From Fidelibacterota bacterium (GTDB taxonomy: Bacteria > Fidelibacterota > Marinisomatia > SCGC-AAA003-L08 > TS1B11): a stretch of 64,000 nucleotides of DNA. Position 1 is the first letter of the stretch; every line of letters begins with the position of its first letter. Positions 25,967 through 35,164 of this stretch are shown one piece after another. The notes beneath the pieces are model-generated. The model did no database searches. It saw only the letters and a list, made by a program, of their open reading frames with translations, and was not told the origin of the DNA. The stretch covers positions 2,187,097-2,251,096 of the forward strand of contig CP070638.1 of assembly GCA_020354025.1 (NCBI GenBank). Reading direction: 5' to 3'. Position numbers and translations under genes: made by a program.

Positions 25967-27982
25967 GTGAACGAAAAATATATGCATTCAGTGAGAGGTA
26001 CGCGTTCCAGTATCAATACCTGGCAAGCGCGAGTGATACCAGTTTTTACTTGCGCTTCTCTTACTCTTTTCTCAATGGTGTTTATCATATCTTGTGCCCG
26101 ATCGCTACCCACCCTACCGGACCTGATCTTTGTGCAAATCCCCATCCAGGCAAAATCAGATCTTCCGGCCGAAAAACACATGTACACCCCTATCGATAGG
26201 TATGTGAATGGTACCCGGATCGTTGTTTTCCGAACATCTGCCACCGAACCGGTGAACCTCACCCCGGAATTTACCGCAGCCTGTGATCCTGATGTCTCCT
26301 TTGACGGAGAAACTATCATATTCGCCGGAAAAAAGTATCCTGATGATTCCTGGCAAATCTGGAGAATGAACACCGATGGATCTAACAAGCTACAAATTAC
26401 CCGGGGTGAAGATGACCGTATAGCGCCTATACATGCTGGAAATCGCTTCTATCTGAACGATCCCCAGCCCACACCCCAAATTATTTATGTCAGCTCAATG
26501 CATGACTGGAAAAACGAACACGGAGTAGGACCGGCTCTCTCCTTATTTGGTACTGATCCAGAAGGTAAATCCGTGCACCGTTTAACATTTAATCTCCTCA
26601 GCGATTTTTCACCCGATGTCTTGCCCAATGGCCGTATCGTCTTCACCAGTCAGCAGCACTCCGGAGATCCATACCAGCCGACCTACATATCTGCTTTAAT
26701 GGGTATTAACAACGACGGCACAGATTTGATGCTGTTCCACAGTAGTCATGAAATGCCTTTGTACAAGGACATGATCCACGTTTCTGATTTTGACGAGCGG
26801 GTTTACTTTATTGAAACTGATCGATCCACCTGGCTAGGCGGTGGTAATATTGCTTACGTTTCCCGGCGTCGACCGCTGCATACCTATCATAGACTAAGTC
26901 ATGATAAGGGACTCTTTCACAGCCCCTGTCCTCTTCCGGACGGTGGCCTGGTGGCTTCGTATCGCTCCAACTCTACGAATGTGGAGTTCGGTATTTACCG
27001 GATCAATCCCAAAAGTGGAAAACGACAAGGGAAAATATTTGAAGAAGAAGAATGGCATTCCATTGATGTTCAGGTTCTAGCACCGCACCCGAAGGTAAAA
27101 GGTCGCTCCAACTGGCTGATACCAGGCTCAACAACCGGGGTATTCTATTGCTTGAACAGCTACAGTTCAAACCTGCCTGAAGGTGAAAATATCATTCCCG
27201 GAAGCATTAAATATCTCCGGGTCATCGAGGGAGTACCACTCAAGCGGGAGTCTACCATATCTGAATATCAACAGGATCTGGCTGACACCCTGAACCTCAG
27301 GACATATTCCGGCACTGCTTTTGGCCCCCGGCGTATTCTCGGAGTGGCTCCGGTAGAAAAAGACGGATCGTTCCATATACGGGTTCCGGCAGAAACACCT
27401 CTGACCTTTCAGCTTCTGGATGATAACTATCTAGCCCTTCGTTCTCAGGAAATCTGGACCTGGGTAATAGGCAATGAAAACCGGGGATTCATCGGATTTC
27501 CAGAGAATTGGGAAATGGCACCCCCTAACAAGATGGTGGATGCGGTTATTAAACCTGCCTTTGAACTCACCCTGCCACCGGAGCAGCGTCGTATCGTCGA
27601 TTTTCATTCTCAGATTGCGCCCATTATCGAATCCAAGTGTGCTACTTGTCACGTTTCTGGGCAAACTCTGAGTCTCGAGGAGGCTAAAAATGTGAGGCCC
27701 GGTGCGGCATTCAGCCAGGCGTATATGACCCTTTTAGATCCGATTCAAGGGCGGGAGAATGAAAGGTATATCGTACCTGGGAATGCGAAGCAGAGCCCGT
27801 TGATCTGGCATCTGTTCGGTGAACAGATAGTTTCTGATAAAACGCCCTACACCATTGAGATCACGTCAATGCCTCCACGTAATGCATTAAAACCTAAGGA
27901 ACGCATCTTGTTCATAGAATGGATCGATTTGGGTGCTCAATGGGATTCCCGAGCCGCCATCGATCGGGGGCTCAATAAATAA
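25967..27982 (+). CDS. hydrazine-synthase-alpha-like propeller cytochrome lipoprotein
   Basis: About 666-671 residues (GTG 25967 or ATG 25982). A lipobox-like end (FSMVFIISC) predicts a lipid anchor. A PD40/TolB-type propeller follows (IWRMNTDGSNKLQITRGEDD, FSPDVLPNGRIVF), then a middle domain resembling the hydrazine synthase alpha family (GPRRILGVAPVEKDGSFHIR, VPAETPLTFQLLDD). A single haem-c motif, CATCH, is at about residue 558. In relatives a first CxGCH motif follows the ALRSQEIWTW region; here it reads FIGFP (508-512), so that haem is lost. This does not imply anammox: the family is widespread with unknown roles. First of seven genes spaced 1-42 bp apart. Confidence 0.78.
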   Translation: MNEKYMHSVRGTRSSINTWQARVIPVFTCASLTLFSMVFIISCARSLPTLPDLIFVQIPIQAKSDLPAEKHMYTPIDRYVNGTRIVVFRTSATEPVNLTPEFTAACDPDVSFDGETIIFAGKKYPDDSWQIWRMNTDGSNKLQITRGEDDRIAPIHAGNRFYLNDPQPTPQIIYVSSMHDWKNEHGVGPALSLFGTDPEGKSVHRLTFNLLSDFSPDVLPNGRIVFTSQQHSGDPYQPTYISALMGINNDGTDLMLFHSSHEMPLYKDMIHVSDFDERVYFIETDRSTWLGGGNIAYVSRRRPLHTYHRLSHDKGLFHSPCPLPDGGLVASYRSNSTNVEFGIYRINPKSGKRQGKIFEEEEWHSIDVQVLAPHPKVKGRSNWLIPGSTTGVFYCLNSYSSNLPEGENIIPGSIKYLRVIEGVPLKRESTISEYQQDLADTLNLRTYSGTAFGPRRILGVAPVEKDGSFHIRVPAETPLTFQLLDDNYLALRSQEIWTWVIGNENRGFIGFPENWEMAPPNKMVDAVIKPAFELTLPPEQRRIVDFHSQIAPIIESKCATCHVSGQTLSLEEAKNVRPGAAFSQAYMTLLDPIQGRENERYIVPGNAKQSPLIWHLFGEQIVSDKTPYTIEITSMPPRNALKPKERILFIEWIDLGAQWDSRAAIDRGLNK

Positions 27983-28012
27983 TGCTTAATTTAAAGAAGT
28001 TTAGGAATTCAA

Positions 28013-29656
28013 ATGTCCCATAAATGCCTATACAGCGTCATTTTATCTACTGGATTCCCAGGCTTCATTCTACTTGCATCGCTGCTTCATGCACAGCAAG
28101 ACCGCCCCAAACTGGTTGATACTACTCAAAAAGCCGGGATTGCATTTGTCCATAATTTTGGCGATGACGAAATGAGCAACCTGGTCGAATCCAATGCCGC
28201 CGGTTGTGCCTTTTTTGACTATGACGGGGACGGTGATCTGGACATCTATCTGGTCAATGGTGCTTATATTGAAGGCATCAGTCACGTCCGCGGTCGCAGA
28301 AACAGAGGCAGGCTTTCCAATGCTCTATATCGGAATAATGGCAATAGCACATTCACCGACGTGACAGCAGAAGCAGGCGTCGGCCACAAAGGCATGGGTA
28401 TGGCTGTAGTAACCGCCGACTACGACAATGATGGCGATCAGGATCTCTTTGTCAGCAATTATGGGCCTAACGTTTTTTACCGGAATAACGGCGATGGGAC
28501 GTTCACCGATATAACTATAGAGGCCGGTCTGGAAAATAACCTGTATGGAATCGGGAGTACGTTTCTAGACTACGATCAAGATGGCTTTCTGGACCTCTAC
28601 GTGGGGAACTACATCGAATATGATCCTGACTATCAATATTTCTATGCCGCAAATAGATTTCCCGGTCCACTGGCTTATCATGGACAACCCGACCTTCTTT
28701 ACCACAACAACGGCGACGGCACCTTCACCGACGTAACCCGCCAGGCGGGAGTCTACCAACCGGAAGGTAGAGCAATGGGAGTCACTTCCTGTGATCTTGA
28801 CAACGACGGCGACTGGGATATATTCGTGTCTAATGATGCTATGGAGAACTACCTTTATCGAAACAATGGTGATGGGACCTTCACCGATATTGCCCTGCAG
28901 ACAGCCACCGGTTTTGGCCAAAGCGGAGAAGCAACCTCGGCCATGAGCGGGGAATTTGGAGACATTGATCTGGATGGTTTCGTGGACATTATTGTACCTG
29001 ATTTGGCATATAGCTGTCTATACAAGAACACCGGTGCTGGCTATTTCGAAGAAATGAGCGCCCGTATGGGATTGGCTGCAGCTTGCGGGCAATACACTAG
29101 CTGGTCAGGTAACTTTTTCGACTTTGACCACGATGGTTTCGGGGATCTGTTTATCTCCAATGGGCATCCACACCGATTAATAGGGCAGGAAGATCTGTTG
29201 CTGATAAATAATTCCGGGAACGGATTTATTAACGTATCACACGAGTTGGGCGCAGACTTTCAGGATAAATTTGTCGGTCGTGGATCTGCGACCGGAGATT
29301 TCGATGATGATGGCGATATGGATTTACTGGTATTGAACCTGAATGATCGTCTTCGTCTTCTCCGAAATGATGGCGGGAACAAGAAAAACTGGATTATGAT
29401 CCACCTGATTGGTACCCAAAGCAATCGTAATGCCATCGGCAGTCGGATTCGCTTGACAACTGGGGAAAAAGTACAGACCCGCTGGCGAGTGAGCAGTTCA
29501 GGCTATCTCTCGCAGAGTGATTATCGGATCCATTTTGGACTTGGCGATTATACCCAGGTGGATCAGATCGAGGTTCTTTGGCCCTCCGGAAATGTCCAGA
29601 CGCTAAAGGATGTTGAAGCAAATCAGGTGATCACGGTCAAGGAACCAGCACGCTAA
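28013..29656 (+). CDS. CRTAC1 family protein (FG-GAP repeats + ASPIC/UnbV)
   Basis: 547 residues with a signal peptide (cut near SLLHAQ). FG-GAP/VCBS repeats carry clear calcium loops (DYDGDGDLDIYLVNG, DYDNDGDQDLFVSNYG, DFDDDGDMDLLVLN), several followed by the YRNNGDGTFTD stretch. It ends with an ASPIC/UnbV domain (NWIMIHLIGTQSNRNAIGSR, HFGLGDYTQVDQIEVLWPSG). Exported, probably surface-exposed or periplasmic. It lies 30 bp after the HZS-alpha-like gene and 11 bp before the multihaem cytochrome, so it probably belongs to the same complex. Paralogue of the 22225-23871 protein. Confidence 0.9.
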   Translation: MSHKCLYSVILSTGFPGFILLASLLHAQQDRPKLVDTTQKAGIAFVHNFGDDEMSNLVESNAAGCAFFDYDGDGDLDIYLVNGAYIEGISHVRGRRNRGRLSNALYRNNGNSTFTDVTAEAGVGHKGMGMAVVTADYDNDGDQDLFVSNYGPNVFYRNNGDGTFTDITIEAGLENNLYGIGSTFLDYDQDGFLDLYVGNYIEYDPDYQYFYAANRFPGPLAYHGQPDLLYHNNGDGTFTDVTRQAGVYQPEGRAMGVTSCDLDNDGDWDIFVSNDAMENYLYRNNGDGTFTDIALQTATGFGQSGEATSAMSGEFGDIDLDGFVDIIVPDLAYSCLYKNTGAGYFEEMSARMGLAAACGQYTSWSGNFFDFDHDGFGDLFISNGHPHRLIGQEDLLLINNSGNGFINVSHELGADFQDKFVGRGSATGDFDDDGDMDLLVLNLNDRLRLLRNDGGNKKNWIMIHLIGTQSNRNAIGSRIRLTTGEKVQTRWRVSSSGYLSQSDYRIHFGLGDYTQVDQIEVLWPSGNVQTLKDVEANQVITVKEPAR

Positions 29657-29667
29657 GAGAAATATCA

Positions 29668-32517
29668 ATGAAAAGGCAAGCAAAAACCCTACTTCTGACT
29701 GCCATTTTCACGGTGGCAGGAGGATGGATGCTATTCGGCCAGCAAGCCAAAGATCGCGTCTACGTGGGCGAGCGGGTCTGCCGTCAGTGTCACCATCTGT
29801 CCGGAAACCGTAATCAGTTCAATCCATGGCGGCTCTCTAAACACGCCTTAGCGTATGCAACGTTGTCAAAACCGGAAGCCAAAGAAATCGCGGAGCTATC
29901 CGGTATCGATGTTGACCCTCATGAAAGCCCAATATGTCTCGGGTGCCACACCACCGCTTATAATGTGGAAGCCTGGGAACGGGATGACTCCTTTCATGCT
30001 GAGGATGGAGTACAGTGTGAACTTTGCCACGGCCCTGGCAGCGAATATACTGATGCTGATATCATGCGGGACCCTGAGAAGGCAAGGCAGGCTGGCCTGC
30101 TCAAGCCCGAAGAGCGTGACTGCATGGTGTGCCATAAAGAAAAAGGCTCCCACATCGCGGTCCTGGATGTTAGAAAATTTGATTATAAGGAAGCACTTAA
30201 GGAAATCACTCATCCTGGACTCGACGGGCCACTGTATCCTGTGACTCAACCACCAGCAGGACCTCTCACTGGTCCCGAATATGTTGGTGTCCTGGCCTGT
30301 GACGAATGTCATGGCGAGGCATCGGCGGGTCGAATATACGGCAAATGGCGCACTTCCAAACACGCCCAGGCATATGCCATCCTCAGTACCGAGCGAGCAC
30401 GAGAGATTCGCAGCGAGATGGGGATATCCGGCAATCCACAAAAATCCGATAGATGCTTGGAATGCCATACCACGATAGCCGGAGAGTCTGCTGGTCGCTT
30501 CACTGAAAGTTTCGATCCGGCCCAAGGTGTGCAGTGCGAAAGCTGCCACGTCCCTAAAAGCGAAAGTGGGGCCGAAGCGGCTGTACCTGATTCAGTAACC
30601 ACTGCAGAAGCTGGCATACACGATGTAGAAAAAGAAATCTGTATCAGGTGTCATATAAAAGGCATTCACGGCCATACCTTCGATTTCGAGACTATGTGGC
30701 CTATGATCGATCATACTAAGTGGGGAGAAGAATATACCAGGTTAGAATACAAAACACCTTTCAACCTGGCGGTTACAAAGAATGGCAGGCGGTTATTTGT
30801 CGCCTGTGAAGCCTCAGGCAGCTTGATCGTGGTCAATCCGAAAACCGAAGAAATTATAACAGAGGTGGAGATCGGCACCCAGCCGCACTTCGTATACCTC
30901 TCCCCCGACGAGACCCGTGCCTATGTCAGCAACCGCGGATCGGATGACGTATCGATCATCGATACCGAAACATATCAGGTCCTTTCTACAATTACCGTCG
31001 GTGATGAACCGCACGAGATGGCGACTAACGAAGAGGGAACCATTTTATACGTGGCCAATGCAGGTACTTACGACGTATCTGTGGTAGATCTGGTAAAAGG
31101 TGCGGAAATTAAGCGACTGGCAGCTTCCAGAGGTCCTTGGGGTGTTGCCCGGTCACCCGATGGCCAGTTCATTTATGTGAGTAACAATCTACCCAGGTTT
31201 GGTGAATTCCGCACACCAGCTATGTCTGAAGTGACCGTTATCGAAACCGAGCGTTCAATAATCAAGCATCGTTATACGGTACCGGCGGCCAATTTACTTC
31301 AGGGCATTGATATCGCGCCAAACGGCGAGTTCGCTCTCGTAACCTTGATCCGTACGAAGAACCTGGTGCCAATGACCCGGAATCTTCAAGGCTGGATCAT
31401 AACCAATGGCATCGGCATCCTATGGAAGGACGGACGGATCGATCAGTTACTACTTGATGAATTGAGCGACTTCTTTGCGGACCCCACAGATATCGTCTTC
31501 TCAAAAAATGGCCGGTATGCCTTTGTCAGTGGCGGCGGTGTTCAGGAAATTGCGATGATCGATATTAAGAAGATGAAACAGATTCTTGAGAATGCCCCTG
31601 AAATCCAACGCGAGGAAGTACTGCCCAATCATTTAGGCATAAGCATGGAGTATATTCTGACCCGGATCCCGGTGGGACAAAGCCCGCGAGGAATGGCTGT
31701 TTCTCCGGATAATAGATACCTGTACGTCGCAGATGCATTAGATGATGCCATTTCAGTTATTGATATTAAAAAGCGGAAACGGATCAAGGTCATCGACCTG
31801 GGTGGCCCCAAAGAAATAACCCAGGCCCGCTACGGTGAACGAATTTTTCACAGTGCACAGTATACGTTTGAAAGGCAATTCTCCTGCCATTCTTGCCATC
31901 CGGATGGCCACATTGACGGACTAGTTTACGACATCGAACCGGATGGTCTAGGTATCAATCCGGTCGATAATCGGACTCTCCGAGGTATCAATGATACGGC
32001 TCCTTTCAAATGGAAAGGAACCAACCCTACTTTGAAACGGCAGTGCGGTCCAAGACTAGCCGCGTTTTTCACGCGAATTGATCCCTTTATTCCCGAACAA
32101 TCAGCCGCATTAGATCGCTACATAATCACGATTACACGGCCTCCGAATCGCTACCGGACCGGGAATGAACTCACCCCCGCTCAACGACGGGGCAAACGTA
32201 TCTTCGAGCGAATGTACGACAATTCCGGCAACCTCATACCCCTGACTAACCGATGCAACCACTGTCATGCACCGCCCTATTACACCAATCGAGAAGTCTT
32301 CGATGTAGGGACAAATTCGTGGCTGGATACCCATAGCGGATTCGACGTTCCTCATCTTAACAATATCTACGCTTCGCCGCCTTATCTTCACGATGGACGG
32401 GCACAGTCCCTGGATGAAATATGGACGGTCTACAATCCAGACGACACTCATGGCCTCACGAACGATTTAACCAAAGATCAGCTTAATGATCTTATCGAAT
32501 ATTTAAAAACATTATAG
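29668..32517 (+). CDS. ten-haem fusion cytochrome: two tetrahaem modules, YVTN propeller, MauG-like end
   Basis: 949 residues with a signal peptide (cut near LFGQQ). Ten CxxCH motifs: four at about residues 38-156 (CRQCH, CLGCH, CELCH, CMVCH), four at 211-329 (CDECH, CLECH, CESCH, CIRCH) and two near 737 and 861 (CHSCH, CNHCH). The first two sets are an internal duplication of a cytochrome c554-like module, each starting YVG and containing SKHA.AYA. Residues about 365-700 form a YVTN/lactonase-like propeller; the last 220 resemble a dihaem peroxidase/MauG domain. It is a periplasmic or surface electron-transfer protein. Its stop is one base before the next ATG. Confidence 0.9.
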   Translation: MKRQAKTLLLTAIFTVAGGWMLFGQQAKDRVYVGERVCRQCHHLSGNRNQFNPWRLSKHALAYATLSKPEAKEIAELSGIDVDPHESPICLGCHTTAYNVEAWERDDSFHAEDGVQCELCHGPGSEYTDADIMRDPEKARQAGLLKPEERDCMVCHKEKGSHIAVLDVRKFDYKEALKEITHPGLDGPLYPVTQPPAGPLTGPEYVGVLACDECHGEASAGRIYGKWRTSKHAQAYAILSTERAREIRSEMGISGNPQKSDRCLECHTTIAGESAGRFTESFDPAQGVQCESCHVPKSESGAEAAVPDSVTTAEAGIHDVEKEICIRCHIKGIHGHTFDFETMWPMIDHTKWGEEYTRLEYKTPFNLAVTKNGRRLFVACEASGSLIVVNPKTEEIITEVEIGTQPHFVYLSPDETRAYVSNRGSDDVSIIDTETYQVLSTITVGDEPHEMATNEEGTILYVANAGTYDVSVVDLVKGAEIKRLAASRGPWGVARSPDGQFIYVSNNLPRFGEFRTPAMSEVTVIETERSIIKHRYTVPAANLLQGIDIAPNGEFALVTLIRTKNLVPMTRNLQGWIITNGIGILWKDGRIDQLLLDELSDFFADPTDIVFSKNGRYAFVSGGGVQEIAMIDIKKMKQILENAPEIQREEVLPNHLGISMEYILTRIPVGQSPRGMAVSPDNRYLYVADALDDAISVIDIKKRKRIKVIDLGGPKEITQARYGERIFHSAQYTFERQFSCHSCHPDGHIDGLVYDIEPDGLGINPVDNRTLRGINDTAPFKWKGTNPTLKRQCGPRLAAFFTRIDPFIPEQSAALDRYIITITRPPNRYRTGNELTPAQRRGKRIFERMYDNSGNLIPLTNRCNHCHAPPYYTNREVFDVGTNSWLDTHSGFDVPHLNNIYASPPYLHDGRAQSLDEIWTVYNPDDTHGLTNDLTKDQLNDLIEYLKTL

Positions 32518-32518
32518 C

Positions 32519-33697
32519 ATGCACCGTATTTTTCTTATCCTTGCAGTAGCTACATCCCTGGCACCAAAAGGCTTGTGTCAGTCAGGTCCCACTATCACCC
32601 TGGCCGGTGAACCCTACGTCTACAAAGAATGGGAGTCATTTACAGAAGAATCCACTCACGGCGGGCTGATTAACGATCACATCTTCTTCCTGGAAGCAGA
32701 TGGAGATAGTCTCTGGATCGGCACCGAAGGCGGATTGGTGCTATACGAGAATGGCAAGTGGAAAAGCTGGACTGAAGAAGATGGCCTCCCTTGGAAGGTG
32801 GTAATGGGCTTGGCAAAAGATCCGAGAACTGGAGAGCTCTGGTTGGCGTTATTCGGGGAAGGGATTGCCCGTTTCAGCGGAGGCCACTTTGAACACTTCA
32901 CCCAGATGAACAGCGGCCTGTTAAACGATGTGGTGTACGGCGTGGATATCCAGGGGGATAACGTGTGGGTGGCCACCACTGCGGGCATTAGTCGGTATAA
33001 TCAGGTAACCGGTGAATGGGCCGTATTCAATGAGAAACATGCGCCAATGGAAGAAGTGTGGACCTACAACGTTGATGCTGCAGAAGACAGAGTCTATTTT
33101 GCGGTCTGGGGAGGTGGTATCCTGGAATGGGATGTAAAGACCCAGGTCTGGACCGATTATGTCGATCCTGACGGCGAGATGGAGATCGATCTCTATCGGG
33201 ACGATGGATTGGTGCATGTGATCACCACATCGGCCTCTTACATTGACAACGTGTTGTGGGCCGGTACATATTTCGGATTAAGCCGCTACGATAGACGCAA
33301 CTGGCGTGGATATATGGATATCGACAGCGGCCTCCCGAGCAATTTTATTAATCTTGCTGTTGGACGCAATGGTACCTCCTGCTATAGTTGCACTGATAAA
33401 GGACTGGGAGTGCTGGTCGATTTCGAAACCGATACCTGGGTTACTTATAAGCAGGATACTGAAGACGCTGAAACCTGGACCGCCCATGTAATGGTAGGGA
33501 ACCAGGAAATAAAGACCATGTCTACCAATCTGGATTTGCCGAATCATTTTACCATCTGTGTGGAATTCATGGGAGATGATGTATGGATCGGCACCGGTCA
33601 TGGACTGGCCAGGGGAATCGGCAATGGATATTATGATGGACTACGTGGCAAAGGTTCTTCTGCTGGTAGTTTTAAAGGTCCAACTAACCCTAAGTAG
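32519..33697 (+). CDS. secreted two-component-regulator-type propeller protein
   Basis: 392 residues with a signal peptide (HRIFLILAVATSLAPKGLCQ). The body is beta-propeller repeats of the Reg_prop kind, with blade motifs DSLWIGTEGGLVLYENGKW, NVWVATTAGISRYN, NVLWAGTYFGLSRYD and DVWIGTGHGLARG. Such propellers usually form the periplasmic sensor of hybrid histidine kinases, but here no membrane helix or kinase follows, so it is a free binding or sensor protein. It is directly coupled to the ten-haem cytochrome (1-bp gap). Two Cys lie close together (TSCYSCTDKG), which is not a haem motif. Confidence 0.82.
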   Translation: MHRIFLILAVATSLAPKGLCQSGPTITLAGEPYVYKEWESFTEESTHGGLINDHIFFLEADGDSLWIGTEGGLVLYENGKWKSWTEEDGLPWKVVMGLAKDPRTGELWLALFGEGIARFSGGHFEHFTQMNSGLLNDVVYGVDIQGDNVWVATTAGISRYNQVTGEWAVFNEKHAPMEEVWTYNVDAAEDRVYFAVWGGGILEWDVKTQVWTDYVDPDGEMEIDLYRDDGLVHVITTSASYIDNVLWAGTYFGLSRYDRRNWRGYMDIDSGLPSNFINLAVGRNGTSCYSCTDKGLGVLVDFETDTWVTYKQDTEDAETWTAHVMVGNQEIKTMSTNLDLPNHFTICVEFMGDDVWIGTGHGLARGIGNGYYDGLRGKGSSAGSFKGPTNPK

Positions 33698-33739
33698 ATT
33701 TTCCACTTACTGAGCACATTCAGGGAAAAAAATAGAACG

Positions 33740-35146
33740 ATGAGACGATCAAGTATTCTTCTGGTAGTAACTGTCATCGGATTCGCCCTTCCTTTTACTA
33801 CGGATATATCTGCCCAAACCACTGCATTCGCTTCAAAGGCGGAATCTGATACAGTAAAGTACGGGAAAACGCCCTGGGAGTATGAACCTTATAACCGCTT
33901 TGAAAAACCGTACAACCGATTCTTTTTGGACACTTTGGAATATCCCGGATACGGCCGTCATATTCCCGAACCGGAATACGTCGATAGTGTCAAAATAGGT
34001 TTTATCGGCCCTATTATCGGTCCCATCCCCGGATTGCCTGGAAGCCTGAAAACTCTAGAATTAAAAGTGAACCAACGTGTGATCAGATGGGACGGATACC
34101 CGGTGTCCCATTTAGCTCCCATTGGAACCAAGATGCTGCAAGGAACGCAACTTGCCGTGGAACAGGCTAATGCGAGGGGCGGCTATCGAGGTAAGATTCC
34201 CTACAGCCTGATCGTGAGGAACGATAACGGCAACTGGCGGTCTTCCGGAAGGGAGACTATTATGCTGGCGTATAAAGACAGCGTCTGGGCTATCCTTGGA
34301 ACTGTGGACGGCGCCAACAGCCATATTGCCATCCGTGCGGCACTTAAAGCTGAAATCCCGGTTATGAACACCGCTGACACCGATCCTACATTTGTTGAAA
34401 CCCGCATTCCCTGGGTGTTCCGCTGTATTACTGATGACCGCCAGATGTGTTACCTGCTGGCGGATTTCGCCTTTAAGAAATTAGGGCTCAAACGCATCGC
34501 CGCGTTGCGTGCCGTCAACCGCTATGGTCGCATGAGCATCGATGAGTTTCGGGATGCGGCCACCCGACTTGGACACCCGTTCATGGCTGAACTCCAATAT
34601 GAAGAGGGCGATACCGATTTCAGCCGCCAGCTGAGAAGGATTCAGTCGCTGAATGCGGATGGCGTGATCACCTATGGCAATGCCAAAGAGTCCGCATTGG
34701 TCCTCAAACAAATGCGTAGTATGGGGATGAATCAATGGTTCTTCGGCAGCGACCGCATGGTCACTAAGGAATTCCTTGATATCGTCGGGAAGAATCATGG
34801 GAATGTAGCAGCCGGGTATCCCTATGACCCTACCCGAAAAGATCCGGAATATCTGCAATTTATCAAGGACTTTCGGAATCGGTTTGGTGAAGAGCCGGAG
34901 ACCTATGCCGCGCATGCCTATGACGGCATGAATATGATTATTGAGGCCATCGAAAAGGCGGGCTTAAATCGAGCACTCATCCGAGATCAACTGGCAGCGA
35001 TGTCCAATTATGAAGGTGTAACCGGGAGGATAGAACTAGATGCAGTCTTCAGTGATAGAAGCCCCGCTTTTTTGGCAATTTTAAAAGACAGCAAACTGGA
35101 ATTCTATACCCAGGATGAAATTTTTTCGGATAAAATTGAATTTTAA
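33740..35146 (+). CDS. Leu/Ile/Val-type ABC substrate-binding protein (orphan)
   Basis: 468 residues: signal peptide (cut near TDISAQ), then an unusual aromatic/proline-rich linker (about 40-90, including YNRFEKPYNRFF). A type I periplasmic binding fold of the amino-acid (LivJ) family follows: KIGFIGPIIGPIPG, GTQLAVEQANARGGYRG, YDGMNMIIEAIEKAG. No permease or ATPase gene is near, so it probably does not serve a normal importer. It lies 42 bp after the propeller gene and 18 bp before a second binding protein of the same family. Confidence 0.85.
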   Translation: MRRSSILLVVTVIGFALPFTTDISAQTTAFASKAESDTVKYGKTPWEYEPYNRFEKPYNRFFLDTLEYPGYGRHIPEPEYVDSVKIGFIGPIIGPIPGLPGSLKTLELKVNQRVIRWDGYPVSHLAPIGTKMLQGTQLAVEQANARGGYRGKIPYSLIVRNDNGNWRSSGRETIMLAYKDSVWAILGTVDGANSHIAIRAALKAEIPVMNTADTDPTFVETRIPWVFRCITDDRQMCYLLADFAFKKLGLKRIAALRAVNRYGRMSIDEFRDAATRLGHPFMAELQYEEGDTDFSRQLRRIQSLNADGVITYGNAKESALVLKQMRSMGMNQWFFGSDRMVTKEFLDIVGKNHGNVAAGYPYDPTRKDPEYLQFIKDFRNRFGEEPETYAAHAYDGMNMIIEAIEKAGLNRALIRDQLAAMSNYEGVTGRIELDAVFSDRSPAFLAILKDSKLEFYTQDEIFSDKIEF

Positions 35147-35164
35147 ACCTGCACACCCTCAAAT

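Noticed and set aside
25967-27982. Reading the HZS-alpha-like gene as evidence for anammox
   Set aside because: No beta/gamma hydrazine synthase subunits or hydrazine dehydrogenase are near, one haem motif is lost, and the family is widespread in non-anammox bacteria.
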